Assembly: GCA_002389785.1 (NCBI GenBank) | Contig: DGQS01000191.1 | Span: forward strand, 1-19,210 | Reading direction: 5' to 3' | DNA: 19,210 nucleotides | From: Bacteroidetes bacterium UBA4408 | Lineage (GTDB): Bacteria; Bacteroidota; Bacteroidia; UBA4408 | Shown here: positions 7,479-15,477 of the stretch, piece after piece | Numbering within the stretch: the stretch's first letter is position 1 | How the letters are laid out: each line of letters starts with the position of its first letter | Program-made: the position numbers and the translations under genes | The notes under the pieces: generated by a model | What the model saw: only the letters and a program-made list of their open reading frames with translations | Databases searched by the model: none | Told to the model about the DNA's origin: nothing

Positions 7479-10009
7479 ATCTAACGTTTAAAGTTTATCT
7501 CTTCATACTACTGATACCAGTTTTTTGCTTTAGCCAGAGTATCGACACTAAGCACCTTTCGTTGCAACTTCAGTTTGATTGGAAAAAAAGACAAGCAAGC
7601 GGAATTGCCGAAATTACGGCAACTTTAATAAATGGAGGTACTACAATTTATTTAGATGCTGGTAAACTCCACATTCAATCTATTGAGATTAATTCTCAAC
7701 AGTTAGCATATGAATACGATGGGGGAGAGGCAGACAATAATTTGGCTATCACCTTGAATAAAAATTATGCGCCATCAGAGAATTTTACGATAAAAATTGC
7801 TTATCAAACTACTTACGAAAACCAAGCTGATCCAAATGCAATTAGTGGAAGTTTTGGAAAGGGATTGCGTTTTTTTCAAGCTACTTCAACTACTCCATTA
7901 AAGCATCAGCAAATTTGGAGTAGCGGTGAGCCGGAAAATAATAAGTACTGGTTTCCTTGCAATGAAGACATCGCAGATATTCATACCAGCGAAGTTTATG
8001 CCACCGTGGAGAAGCCACTTATTGCGATTAGTAATGGAGAGTTAGTGAATACAAAAGATAATAATAACGGCACCCAAACATTTCATTATAAGTCTGCTCA
8101 TGAATTTCCTAATTATTTGCTGGCAATAGTTGTTGGCGAATACAGCAACTTTGCACAACAGGCAGGTAAAACCAAAATTAATAACTACGGTTATCCTAAC
8201 GAAAAGGAAGCAGTGAAAGCAACAGTAGCGCTTTTGCCTGATATGATGTCATTTTTAGAAGAGAAAACCGGCATTAATTATCCATTTTCAAGTTATTCGC
8301 AGGTAGTGGTGCAAGATTATCCTTTTCCAGGTTTAGTAGCGCAAAATGCGATGGCTATACTTTCGGATAATTATATTGATGATTATGGAGTACACCAAGA
8401 TTTTAAGTATTTATGGGATGGTGTTGCAATGCAGGCTTTAGCCAATCAATGGTTTGGTAATTTGATAATGCCTAAAAAGTGGGACGACATCTGGCTAAAC
8501 AATGCATTTGCACAATATTTTGCTGGCTTGTATACAGCAAAATGCAATGGAAATGCTGAATATATGTTATGGTACCACCCTTTTGAAAGGTCAGCAGTAC
8601 TGGGCGATTGGGAGGCAGGTTATAAGCATCCTATCGTTCCAAAAAGTGTACCCGATGTAGCATCTTTTACCGGCGACAATTATTCTAAGTTTCGCGGAGT
8701 ATTGATTTTACGAATGTTGCAAGAACATTTAGGTGATGAAACCTGGTGGAAAGTGATGCGCTTTTTTGTACAACAAAATGCACATAAGCAAGTAAGCACA
8801 AGTGATTTTCAGCAGGCGGTTGAAACAGTAAGTGGTAAGTCATATCAATGGTTTTTTGATCAATGGATCTATAAAATTGGATTGGCAAAGTTTGAAATTG
8901 AAAAAAATTATGATGCTAACTTACAGCGGCTAACTATTCAAGTAAAACAGATACAAAACTCTGAGAATACTACAGAATATGAACAAGTAATTTATTTTGA
9001 AGGTAAAATCTCAATAGAAATTGGTGACAAAATAGAAACTGTTGTTTTAAAACCTCAACAGGAGAACACCTTCATTTTTGAAAAAATTGCTGAACCCGAG
9101 TTTGTAAATTTTAATTATCAGCAAACATTTTTATGCGAAAGCAATTTTACTAAAAACAAAGAGGAATATTTGTTACAACTTAAAAAGAGTAAAGATGTGT
9201 TGGCGAAACAGGAAGCCTTTAACGAATTGGTGAAACTAGCGAGCGACAGCAACTCTACACTTGAATTTAAGGTTCAAGTAAAGCATGCATTAACTGATGA
9301 AATTAATTCAACGCAGTATTGGCGTTATCGAATGTTAGCGCTTGGGGCGCTTTCTAGAATAACAAGCCTGCCTTATGATGCAGCAATGATTCAATTGTTG
9401 AAATCGCTGATAGCGAAAGAAAAGTATTGGTTAAAAAGCACAGCTATTGGTATATTAGGCAAATCAGCCGATTCAAGTTTTACAGACATTTACATCAATG
9501 CATTGAACGATGAAAGTGATAGAGTTATTAATTCAGCGGCAGTTGCCTTAGGCAAAACAAAAAGTTCTAAAGCTTTTACTGAGTTGATGAAGTTGGAAAG
9601 CAAAAGTTCTTGGAAAAATCAAAACCGTATTAGCGCATTAAATGGTTTGCAATTTTTAGAAGATGAACGAGCAGTGCCTTATACTTTGAAATGCATTGAA
9701 GACAATCATTCGCCTCGCTGGTATTTAGCTACTCCTACCTGGGATTATCCCTTTGCTGCAGTTAATACTTTGCTTGCATTACGCAAAGCTGATTTAGCTT
9801 ATCCGATACTAGTTGAACGATTTAAAAAATCCTTAAATGATGATGATGTGAATGATATTTTTCAAAATGTACAGTTATTAAATTTACTGAATGACAAACG
9901 TGCCTCTGAAGTTTATTCAATGCTCAAAGAAAAGTATGTAAAGGATGAAACAATGCTAAATGCAGTGAAAAATTACGAAATCGAATATTTAAAAAGTTTA
10001 GGTAAGTGA
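7475..10009 (+). CDS. Exported M1-aminopeptidase-fold protein lacking all catalytic residues (pseudopeptidase)
   Basis: The 844-residue protein has a signal peptide (FILLIPVFCFS, likely cut before Q21). A beta-sandwich N-domain and an M1-like catalytic-fold domain (about 240-470) follow, then a C-terminal helical HEAT-like repeat region (about 570-830). The scaffold around the active site is well kept: ANQWFGNLIMP and WDDIWLNNAFAQYFA match AHQWFGN...W(D/N)D(L/I)WLNEGFATY. However, the HExxH-x18-E zinc site reads Q320-A-L-A-N324 ... N343, so all three ligands and the general-base Glu are gone. The GAMEN exopeptidase motif is GLVAQ (286-290). The transition-state Tyr aligns with K405 (near Y403). 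I infer a non-catalytic periplasmic or surface binding protein. It overlaps the GlxA-type regulator by 4 bp and the broken gene downstream by 4 bp (GTGA). Confidence 0.88.
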   Translation: MNLTFKVYLFILLIPVFCFSQSIDTKHLSLQLQFDWKKRQASGIAEITATLINGGTTIYLDAGKLHIQSIEINSQQLAYEYDGGEADNNLAITLNKNYAPSENFTIKIAYQTTYENQADPNAISGSFGKGLRFFQATSTTPLKHQQIWSSGEPENNKYWFPCNEDIADIHTSEVYATVEKPLIAISNGELVNTKDNNNGTQTFHYKSAHEFPNYLLAIVVGEYSNFAQQAGKTKINNYGYPNEKEAVKATVALLPDMMSFLEEKTGINYPFSSYSQVVVQDYPFPGLVAQNAMAILSDNYIDDYGVHQDFKYLWDGVAMQALANQWFGNLIMPKKWDDIWLNNAFAQYFAGLYTAKCNGNAEYMLWYHPFERSAVLGDWEAGYKHPIVPKSVPDVASFTGDNYSKFRGVLILRMLQEHLGDETWWKVMRFFVQQNAHKQVSTSDFQQAVETVSGKSYQWFFDQWIYKIGLAKFEIEKNYDANLQRLTIQVKQIQNSENTTEYEQVIYFEGKISIEIGDKIETVVLKPQQENTFIFEKIAEPEFVNFNYQQTFLCESNFTKNKEEYLLQLKKSKDVLAKQEAFNELVKLASDSNSTLEFKVQVKHALTDEINSTQYWRYRMLALGALSRITSLPYDAAMIQLLKSLIAKEKYWLKSTAIGILGKSADSSFTDIYINALNDESDRVINSAAVALGKTKSSKAFTELMKLESKSSWKNQNRISALNGLQFLEDERAVPYTLKCIEDNHSPRWYLATPTWDYPFAAVNTLLALRKADLAYPILVERFKKSLNDDDVNDIFQNVQLLNLLNDKRASEVYSMLKEKYVKDETMLNAVKNYEIEYLKSLGK

Positions 10010-10472
10010 AAATTACAACAGCTTATAAACCTCGAGCTATAAGATTTTTGGAACTCTATCAGCACGAAGATTGGACTCTAAAAGTGTACAGTATTTCTAT
10101 TTCAAAAGAAAGGGTTGATGCTGGTGATGTAAAATCGCGAAAAGCTATCTAAGTGAGTGGTTGTTAAAAAGTAAGGCCTATCAATTGGAAACATATAAAA
10201 TGGCAACGCTCATCCTTCACGAATTTAATGCAGGTTGTTTTGCCGTTATTAATTGGTGGATAGATAAGAACATGCTACAAAATTTTGTGTATTTGAAAAA
10301 GAGCAATAAATCAAATTTTGAAATTTATTCAGATCGTGGAATTACAACTTGTGTTTGGGAAATGGCTATTTGGTGGCACGAGCGTAATGCATGGATAAAG
10401 CATGTTTTACTTCGAAATGAAAACCCTGATGTAGAAGGGTATTTGAACGATAATTTAAATTTAAACAGTTAA
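10006..10472 (+). pseudogene. Unrecognised gene broken by a one-base frameshift
   Basis: A GTG at 10006 overlaps the stop of the M1-like gene (GTGA) and opens a 48-codon frame that ends at TAA 10150-10152. A second frame, open from 10128 to the stop at 10470-10472, continues without a start of its own except TTG at 10161. Adding one A to the A4 run at 10131-10134 joins them into a 155-residue protein reading DVKIAKSYLSEWLLKSKAYQ across the junction. The downstream part is rich in Trp (VINWWIDKN, CVWEMAIWWHERNAWIKH). I do not recognise the family. The shift could be a real recent mutation, a sequencing error, or slippage at the A run. It lies 4 bp upstream of the DinB gene and belongs to the same run of genes. 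Confidence 0.7.
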
Positions 10473-10476
10473 GAAA

Positions 10477-11040
10477 ATGAACATGAAAAAAGCAGCAATT
10501 AAAAAGATGCCTGAATATTTCGATCGCTACATAAATCTTGCAGAAGATGTTTCGGTTGTTGACTCCTTACGACTTAGTTTAAAGGAACTTGAACAAGCTC
10601 CCATTGAACTTTGGAAAGCTTTAGGTGATAAAACTTATGCTAAAGGTAAGTGGACAGTTAAAGATATTTTGCAACATTTTATTGATACCGAAAGGGTATT
10701 TACTTATAGAATAACTGCGATTGCAAGAGGAGATAAGCAAAAGATGATTCCCTACGATGAAGAAGTTTTTGCTAAAAATGCTGAAGCTAATCGCAGAAGC
10801 ATTGACGACCTTATGGAGGAACTTTTCTTGATCAGAAAATCAACGATTAAACTTTTTGATTCTTTTAGCCCTGCTATGTTGCAGCAGCTTGGAAATGGAT
10901 TTAATGGAATGCAATATTGTCCTTTGGCATTGGGTTTTATGTTAGCCGGACATCAACGCTGGCACTTTAGAGTTTTGGAAGAAAAATATTATCCAATAGT
11001 AAAAGCATCCAACCATGCTAATCATGAAACCCAACTGTGA
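10477..11040 (+). CDS. DinB-family protein (putative metal-dependent hydrolase/transferase fold)
   Basis: This 187-residue protein is a DinB/YfiT-like four-helix bundle. The three histidines that bind a metal in the family are at H67 (VKDILQHFIDTERVFTYR), H159 and H163 (LAGHQRWHFRVLEEKYY). The GKWTVKDILQH stretch and the C-terminal GHxxWHxxxxEEKY motif are typical. Family members include thiol-dependent S-transferases and many proteins of unknown role. The start could be 10477 or the ATG two codons later. It is 4 bp after the frameshifted gene and overlaps the next gene by 17 bp. Confidence 0.87.
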   Translation: MNMKKAAIKKMPEYFDRYINLAEDVSVVDSLRLSLKELEQAPIELWKALGDKTYAKGKWTVKDILQHFIDTERVFTYRITAIARGDKQKMIPYDEEVFAKNAEANRRSIDDLMEELFLIRKSTIKLFDSFSPAMLQQLGNGFNGMQYCPLALGFMLAGHQRWHFRVLEEKYYPIVKASNHANHETQL

Positions 11041-11245
11041 ACACTGTGGTAAAATGCTTTCGATTGAAAGTGATGAAGCCATGATTTGCAGTTATGAATG
11101 TACCTATTGTAGCAATTGTGCTAAGAAATTATTTTCAAGTATTTGCCCAAATTGTGGTGGGAATTTTGAGAAGCGACCCAAGCGAATAAAAAGTGAGATG
11201 ATTTCTAATCCAATAAAAACTAACTACACTATAAATCGAGTTTAA
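11024..11245 (+). CDS. DUF1272 domain-containing zinc-ribbon protein
   Basis: This is a 73-residue protein with the DUF1272 pattern: KPNCEHCGKMLSIESDEAMI, then CSYECTYCSNC and ICPNCGGNF. The eight cysteines occur as CxxC-type pairs, which suggests zinc binding. The family function is unknown. I prefer the ATG at 11024 over 11015 because relatives start at MKPNCEHC. The gene overlaps the 3' end of the DinB gene by 17 bp, so the two are likely translated together. The 69-bp gap to the convergent amidotransferase gene shows no clear terminator. Confidence 0.85.
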   Translation: MKPNCEHCGKMLSIESDEAMICSYECTYCSNCAKKLFSSICPNCGGNFEKRPKRIKSEMISNPIKTNYTINRV

Positions 11246-11314
11246 TTCGGCAACTACTAAGTATAACTGTTTAAATTGAATAGAGGGAATAATAAATTTA
11301 CCAAGGATTAGAAA

Positions 11315-12508
11315 TTATTTTTCATCCCATAAATTATCCTTCTGCCACTGTCCATCCTGTGTTTTCCACCATACACGTGGGTCACGAAATGAATCTGCAA
11401 CAGCATCAAATTTTTCTTCAGTCCAATCAACATAAGTTAACCAACGTTGTAAATCCTTCGATTTTATTGGATCCATTTTGCGTACAATTTCGATAGCAGC
11501 ATCACGGTTGAGTATTCCGGCACGTATGTCTTTACACACATGATCGGTAGCACGGCCATATCCGAATTTTATGTATTTCATGTAATCATGAATTCCATTT
11601 TCGTGCATGTCGTCGAGATTACTCGTTGTTCGGTAGGTGCGTTCGAAGGGCTCTTCAGCAGGTAAAAATCCATACTTTTCCTGCATGAGTTTTCCATGTT
11701 CATTGGCTTCCCACTTAAAAAAATTGGAAATATAAATTCCTCGCACACCTACGCGTTCAATTTCTTCATCGCTAGGATACATCCATGGAATCAATTGTTT
11801 TTTCTCCAATTTTTCGCCATAACTTTCAGCTTTTTCAAGTATATCGTACCACTCGTACCCACGCATGCAATGTTCATGACGATAGCGGTAAGTAAATTCC
11901 ACCAAATCGTTGTAAGAATGCATTCCTCCTAAATCCATAAAACCATGTTCACCCCAAATCATAAGTGGCACATTTTGTTGCACTGCTACCCGAATTGGGT
12001 AAGTAAAAATTCCGGCATGCGCGTGCCAGTTCATATCGCCCATTATCTGCATTCCTAAACGATTCATCGCTTTTAGAACATCGATACTAGGAGTGAAGAA
12101 TACATGATCTGCATCAAATGCTTCGCGCATGTTGAGCAAATTTTTCATCCCGGTAGGAGTATAATTGTTTCCGTGATAAGTCACTAATAATGGATTCAGA
12201 CCATATACTTTTTTGATGATGTGAATTTGAAAATAGCTGTCTTTTCCGCCACTAACGGGTATGATGCAATCGTAGTTGGAACCATCTTTGCAGCGATAAT
12301 CTTCGATGAGCCGTTCGAACATTTTTTTGCGTCGGTCCCAATCAATGTCTACTCGTTGAGATGCTGAGCGACAGCCGCTGCAAATACCGTCATCGCCAAA
12401 AGCCAATGGTACAGCTGAACTTGCCGGATAAACGCACTGCTTGCAATAGCGCATTTTGGCGGGACGATCAGGAGCTATTTTGTATTTTTTATCGGACATT
12501 AATTCCAT
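11315..12508 (-). CDS. N-acetyl sugar amidotransferase (WbpG/WbuX/PseA type)
   Basis: The 397-residue protein is an ATP-pyrophosphatase-type amidotransferase. Cysteine pairs at C22/C25 (YCKQCVYP) and C43/C46 (ICSGC) would bind zinc, and the PP-loop SGGKDS is at 86-91. The body (EHGFMDLGGMHSYNDLVEF, GVRGIYISNFFKW) matches the N-acetyl sugar amidotransferase family, which turns an N-acetyl group on a surface sugar into an acetamidino group. Ammonia comes from a HisH/HisF-like pair, and such a pair is directly upstream here, overlapping by 20 bp. With the pseudaminate genes upstream, CMP-pseudaminic acid or a derivative is the likely substrate (compare Campylobacter PseA). Met4 (12499) is an alternative start; either one overlaps the upstream gene. 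Confidence 0.88.
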   Translation of the reverse strand: MELMSDKKYKIAPDRPAKMRYCKQCVYPASSAVPLAFGDDGICSGCRSASQRVDIDWDRRKKMFERLIEDYRCKDGSNYDCIIPVSGGKDSYFQIHIIKKVYGLNPLLVTYHGNNYTPTGMKNLLNMREAFDADHVFFTPSIDVLKAMNRLGMQIMGDMNWHAHAGIFTYPIRVAVQQNVPLMIWGEHGFMDLGGMHSYNDLVEFTYRYRHEHCMRGYEWYDILEKAESYGEKLEKKQLIPWMYPSDEEIERVGVRGIYISNFFKWEANEHGKLMQEKYGFLPAEEPFERTYRTTSNLDDMHENGIHDYMKYIKFGYGRATDHVCKDIRAGILNRDAAIEIVRKMDPIKSKDLQRWLTYVDWTEEKFDAVADSFRDPRVWWKTQDGQWQKDNLWDEK

Positions 12509-13274
12509 TTTTTTTCAAAGTTTGTTTTGCACGTGGGTAGCTTCTTTCGGTAAAGTGGAACATGTTTCCGGCAGCAATTCCCGATACTTTGGTTGCTTTT
12601 GCCAAGTCAACAAAATCATATTCATCGGCAGCACCTCCACAAGCAATTACAGGCAACTTGCTGGCATCAACCACTTGCCCGATAGTTTCGGTATCGTAAC
12701 CACAAGCTTTTCCATCGCGATCAATCGCATTCATAAAAATTTCACCGGCTCCCAGCTTCTCAAGTTCTATCACCCAATCCAAAAGCTTTACCCCAGTATT
12801 CGTTTGCCCGAAATTAGTAAAAACAATTGCTTCAGAATTTATTTTTCGATAATCAACAGAAGCTACAATTGCTTGAGAACCGTATTTGAGTGCGCTTTCT
12901 TTAATGAGTTGTGGATTTTCAAAAGCTGCTGTATTGAGTGTAATTTTATCTGCCCCACTTTTAATGAGTATATCAATATCGACCAATGAACGAATACCAC
13001 CGCCAAAGCTAAGTGGCATAAAGCACACACGCGCTATTTCTGTAATTATTTCTTGTTTACTGCTGTAAGATTTTATTTTGTGATCATCGCGTCGCAAATC
13101 ATATTCATCTGTTCGACTAATATCAATGTAGATTAATTCGTCTACATTCCATTCGTTGTAACGGCTGGCTTCGTTAATAATGTTGCCAATATTTTGATGG
13201 TACGAAAAATCTTCACTGCGAACGATGAGTCCGTTTTTAATATACAATACCGGTATCAGTCGGGTTTTAACCAT
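12489..13274 (-). CDS. AglZ/HisF2-like acetamidino modification protein (HisF homologue)
   Basis: This is a (beta/alpha)8 barrel of 261 residues related to the cyclase subunit of imidazole glycerol phosphate synthase. I chose the ATG at 13274, one base after the HisH stop, because homology begins at MVKTRLIPVLYIKNGLIVRS; the frame runs upstream to 13367 but overlaps hisH. Conserved phosphate-site and barrel motifs are kept (LSFGGGIRS, NAIDRDGKACGYD, IACGGA). However, position 11, the catalytic Asp of histidine-pathway HisF (IIPCLD), is Tyr here. The second catalytic Asp is kept as D141 in ASVDYRK. With WbpG-type and HisH-type partners, its role is probably to channel ammonia to the sugar amidotransferase rather than to make histidine. 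Confidence 0.85.
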   Translation of the reverse strand: MVKTRLIPVLYIKNGLIVRSEDFSYHQNIGNIINEASRYNEWNVDELIYIDISRTDEYDLRRDDHKIKSYSSKQEIITEIARVCFMPLSFGGGIRSLVDIDILIKSGADKITLNTAAFENPQLIKESALKYGSQAIVASVDYRKINSEAIVFTNFGQTNTGVKLLDWVIELEKLGAGEIFMNAIDRDGKACGYDTETIGQVVDASKLPVIACGGAADEYDFVDLAKATKVSGIAAGNMFHFTERSYPRAKQTLKKNGINVR

Positions 13275-13275
13275 G

Positions 13276-13890
13276 TTATACTTGAGCGAAATTTTTGAGA
13301 ATTTGCAAACCGCTTTTCTGACTTTTTTCGGGATGAAATTGGCAACCAAAAATATTGTTGCTTTCAATCATTACATCAAAATTGAATTCATAATTTACTT
13401 GTGCAGTTACTTGCTCTTTATTGCTAGCGCAGCAGTAATAGCTGTGTACGAAGTACATGATTTGCTCTTCTTTTACAACCTCCTTTAGTAAAGTTGATTT
13501 ATTGGTTTCAATTAACTGATTCCAACCCATGTGTGGAACCGGTAAGTTTTTAACGGAATCATTCAAATTTTTAACTACCCCCTTAATCAACGAAAGTCCA
13601 TTGTGGGTGCCATGCTCGCAACTACTGTCAAACAACAATTGCATGCCCAAACAAAGTCCCAGCAAAGCTTTTTGTTTTACCTGAGTAAATTCTAATATGC
13701 TATCGATAAATTTTAATTCGTGCAAATTGTGCATGGCAAGTCCAAAGGCACCAACCCCCGGCAAAATTAATTTAGAGCAGGAATTAATTTCGTCAGGATT
13801 GTTTACAAGGATGTTGGGAATACTTAAATAATCGAGTGCATTTTTTACTGAACTCAAATTACCCATTCCGTAATTAATGATTCCAATCAT
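13276..13890 (-). CDS. HisH-like glutamine amidotransferase subunit
   Basis: This 204-residue class I glutaminase has the expected catalytic triad: C80 in GLCLGMQLLF and H186 and E188 in GCQFHPEKSQ. The N-terminus GIINYGMGNLSSVKNAL is typical of HisH. I start at ATG 13890; a GTG nine bases further upstream (13899) is possible but the family begins at the ATG. It hydrolyses glutamine and passes ammonia to its HisF-like partner, whose ATG lies one base after this stop, a strongly coupled arrangement. There is a 107-bp gap to PseI with no clear terminator, so these three genes may have their own promoter or be read through. Confidence 0.88.
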   Translation of the reverse strand: MIGIINYGMGNLSSVKNALDYLSIPNILVNNPDEINSCSKLILPGVGAFGLAMHNLHELKFIDSILEFTQVKQKALLGLCLGMQLLFDSSCEHGTHNGLSLIKGVVKNLNDSVKNLPVPHMGWNQLIETNKSTLLKEVVKEEQIMYFVHSYYCCASNKEQVTAQVNYEFNFDVMIESNNIFGCQFHPEKSQKSGLQILKNFAQV

Positions 13891-13997
13891 AGGGGGCACA
13901 ATATTACTTATTTTTGGTTAAAGGAGTGTGGATTTAACGGAGTAAAACATCCTTTTTATGGCAGAATTATACACTGTTTGTTAACTTTTCAACTAAA

Positions 13998-15020
13998 TTA
14001 CAAAAGCTCCCAACTTAGCGCAGTTCCTCGTTTTATAGTATTGGTCGACTTCTTTCCTAGAATTGATTCGTAAAACCGTGGATGCATTCCACCACCTGGA
14101 CGTATAATTTGAATATTATCAACACTAAATGTATCACCGGCGTTTATATCTTTCACAACATAAATGCTGCGTTTAAACTGTATGCTTTTTTTCTCGGCTT
14201 CAAGTATTTCGTAATTAATTTTGCCAAGTGCTTGATAAGCACGGTTGCATTCGATTACTAAATTTTTTAACTCTTCCGGCTCCAACGAAAATGCCGAATC
14301 AACCCCTCCGTCGCTGCGACGCAAGGTAAAATGTTTTTCAATTACGGTTGCTCCTAAAGCAACAGCAGCAACCGAAACTCCAATACCGGCAGTATGATCG
14401 CTCAATCCTATTTCGCAATCAAACAATTGTTTCATGTGAGGTATGGTAAGTATATTGCTATTTTCAGGAGTAGCCGGATAAGTACTGGTACATTTTAGTA
14501 AAACTATATTCGTACATCCATTTTCGCGCAACACTTTTACTGCTTCTGCAATATCGGCTACGGTTGAAATTCCTGTTGAAACAATTACCGGTTTACCAGT
14601 TTTTGCAACTTTCTTTAGCAGCGGCAAATGGTTGTTTTCAAAGGAAGCAATTTTATAAAAAGGAACGTTTAATGTTTCTAAAAAATCCACGGATGTTTCA
14701 TCAAAAGGAGAGCTAAAAGCAATCATTCCTTTTTCTTTGGCACGATCAAAAATAGCTTTGTGCCAATCCCAGGGCGTCATAGCTTCGGCATATAAATCAT
14801 ATAATTTACGGCCTTTCCAAAGCGAATTTTTATCTTCAATAAAAAACAAGTCCTTGTCGTAATCAATGGTAATGGTATCGGGTGTGTAGGTTTGAATTTT
14901 AAGGGCATGGGCACCTGCTTCCGCTGCTGCGTCTACCAATTCTAGCGCCCGTTCGAGCGATTGATTGTGATTTCCGCTCATTTCGGCAATCACAAAAGGT
15001 TTAGTTGGAAATGGGAACAT
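13998..15020 (-). CDS. pseI: Pseudaminic acid synthase (PseI-like)
   Basis: This 340-residue protein has a NeuB-type TIM barrel (residues about 1-275) and a C-terminal SAF/antifreeze-like domain (about 285-340). Family motifs include FVIAEMSGNHNQ, ALKIQTYTPDTI, STGISTVADI, GLSDHT and IEKHFTL. The C-terminal IRPGGGMHPRFYESILGKK is typical of the pseudaminate branch. The enzyme condenses 6-deoxy-AltdiNAc with phosphoenolpyruvate to give pseudaminic acid (Pse5,7Ac2). Legionaminate or sialate synthases are related, but the neighbouring PseB-, PseG- and PseH-like genes favour pseudaminate. It overlaps the PseH gene by 20 bp. Confidence 0.88.
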   Translation of the reverse strand: MFPFPTKPFVIAEMSGNHNQSLERALELVDAAAEAGAHALKIQTYTPDTITIDYDKDLFFIEDKNSLWKGRKLYDLYAEAMTPWDWHKAIFDRAKEKGMIAFSSPFDETSVDFLETLNVPFYKIASFENNHLPLLKKVAKTGKPVIVSTGISTVADIAEAVKVLRENGCTNIVLLKCTSTYPATPENSNILTIPHMKQLFDCEIGLSDHTAGIGVSVAAVALGATVIEKHFTLRRSDGGVDSAFSLEPEELKNLVIECNRAYQALGKINYEILEAEKKSIQFKRSIYVVKDINAGDTFSVDNIQIIRPGGGMHPRFYESILGKKSTNTIKRGTALSWELL

Positions 15021-15477
15021 TTTCTTTTATCAATTTATAACTTGCAATACCTTCTTCAATTACTTCTTCAACTAGTTGAAATCCGGCTGCGATGAATGCT
15101 TTATACGATGCTAAATTATCTTTTTTAATGTAGGCATAAATGCGGTTAGACGGATACAAAGTTAAATATTCTGTGCAAGCCATTTGTAACATTTTTACAG
15201 CATAGCCTTTGCCGCGTTGATTTGCATCTGTTGAAATTCCTATCACCGCATGGTTCAATTCCGTTTCGAATCGCACTTGACCAATTTTTTGATTTTGTTC
15301 GTCCTCAAAAAGAAGCATCAAAGTTTCAGTTGCCTGTATTTTTTTTGTAAACCATCGGGTATGATTTTCTAACGAAATTGGGTTTGATTGATAGGAATTT
15401 TTGCGAACTTCCTCATCGTTAGCCCAGTCAAAATATAGGAGTAAGTCATCGAGTGTTGCTTTTCTAAACTGTAGCAT
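15001..15477 (-). CDS. pseH: PseH-like N-acetyltransferase of pseudaminate synthesis
   Basis: This is a 158-residue GNAT. The N-terminal DWANDEEVRKNSYQS is typical of PseH and of PseH domains fused to PseG, and motif A is QRGKGYAVKMLQM at 87-99. PseH acetylates N4 of UDP-4-amino-4,6-dideoxy-AltNAc using acetyl-CoA. The gene overlaps PseG upstream by 14 bp and PseI downstream by 20 bp, which resembles the fused PseG-PseH proteins of other bacteria. Its substrate requires a 4-amino group, the PseC product, and PseC is not encoded in the window. Confidence 0.82.
   Translation of the reverse strand: MLQFRKATLDDLLLYFDWANDEEVRKNSYQSNPISLENHTRWFTKKIQATETLMLLFEDEQNQKIGQVRFETELNHAVIGISTDANQRGKGYAVKMLQMACTEYLTLYPSNRIYAYIKKDNLASYKAFIAAGFQLVEEVIEEGIASYKLIKENVPISN

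Noticed and set aside
13275..13367. N-terminal extension of the HisF-like protein to a start at 13367
   Set aside because: The extra 31 residues overlap the catalytic end of the HisH gene and have no homology; the ATG at 13274 is one base after the HisH stop and fits the family N-terminus.
12489..13890. HisH and HisF as part of a histidine operon
   Set aside because: No other his gene is near, the neighbours are sugar genes, and the HisF homologue lacks the catalytic Asp11.
13966..13992. TTGAAA and TATAAT-like boxes (minus strand) between PseI and HisH
   Set aside because: The spacing is 15 bp and the boxes follow the E. coli consensus, which Bacteroidota promoters usually do not; chance is likely in AT-rich DNA.
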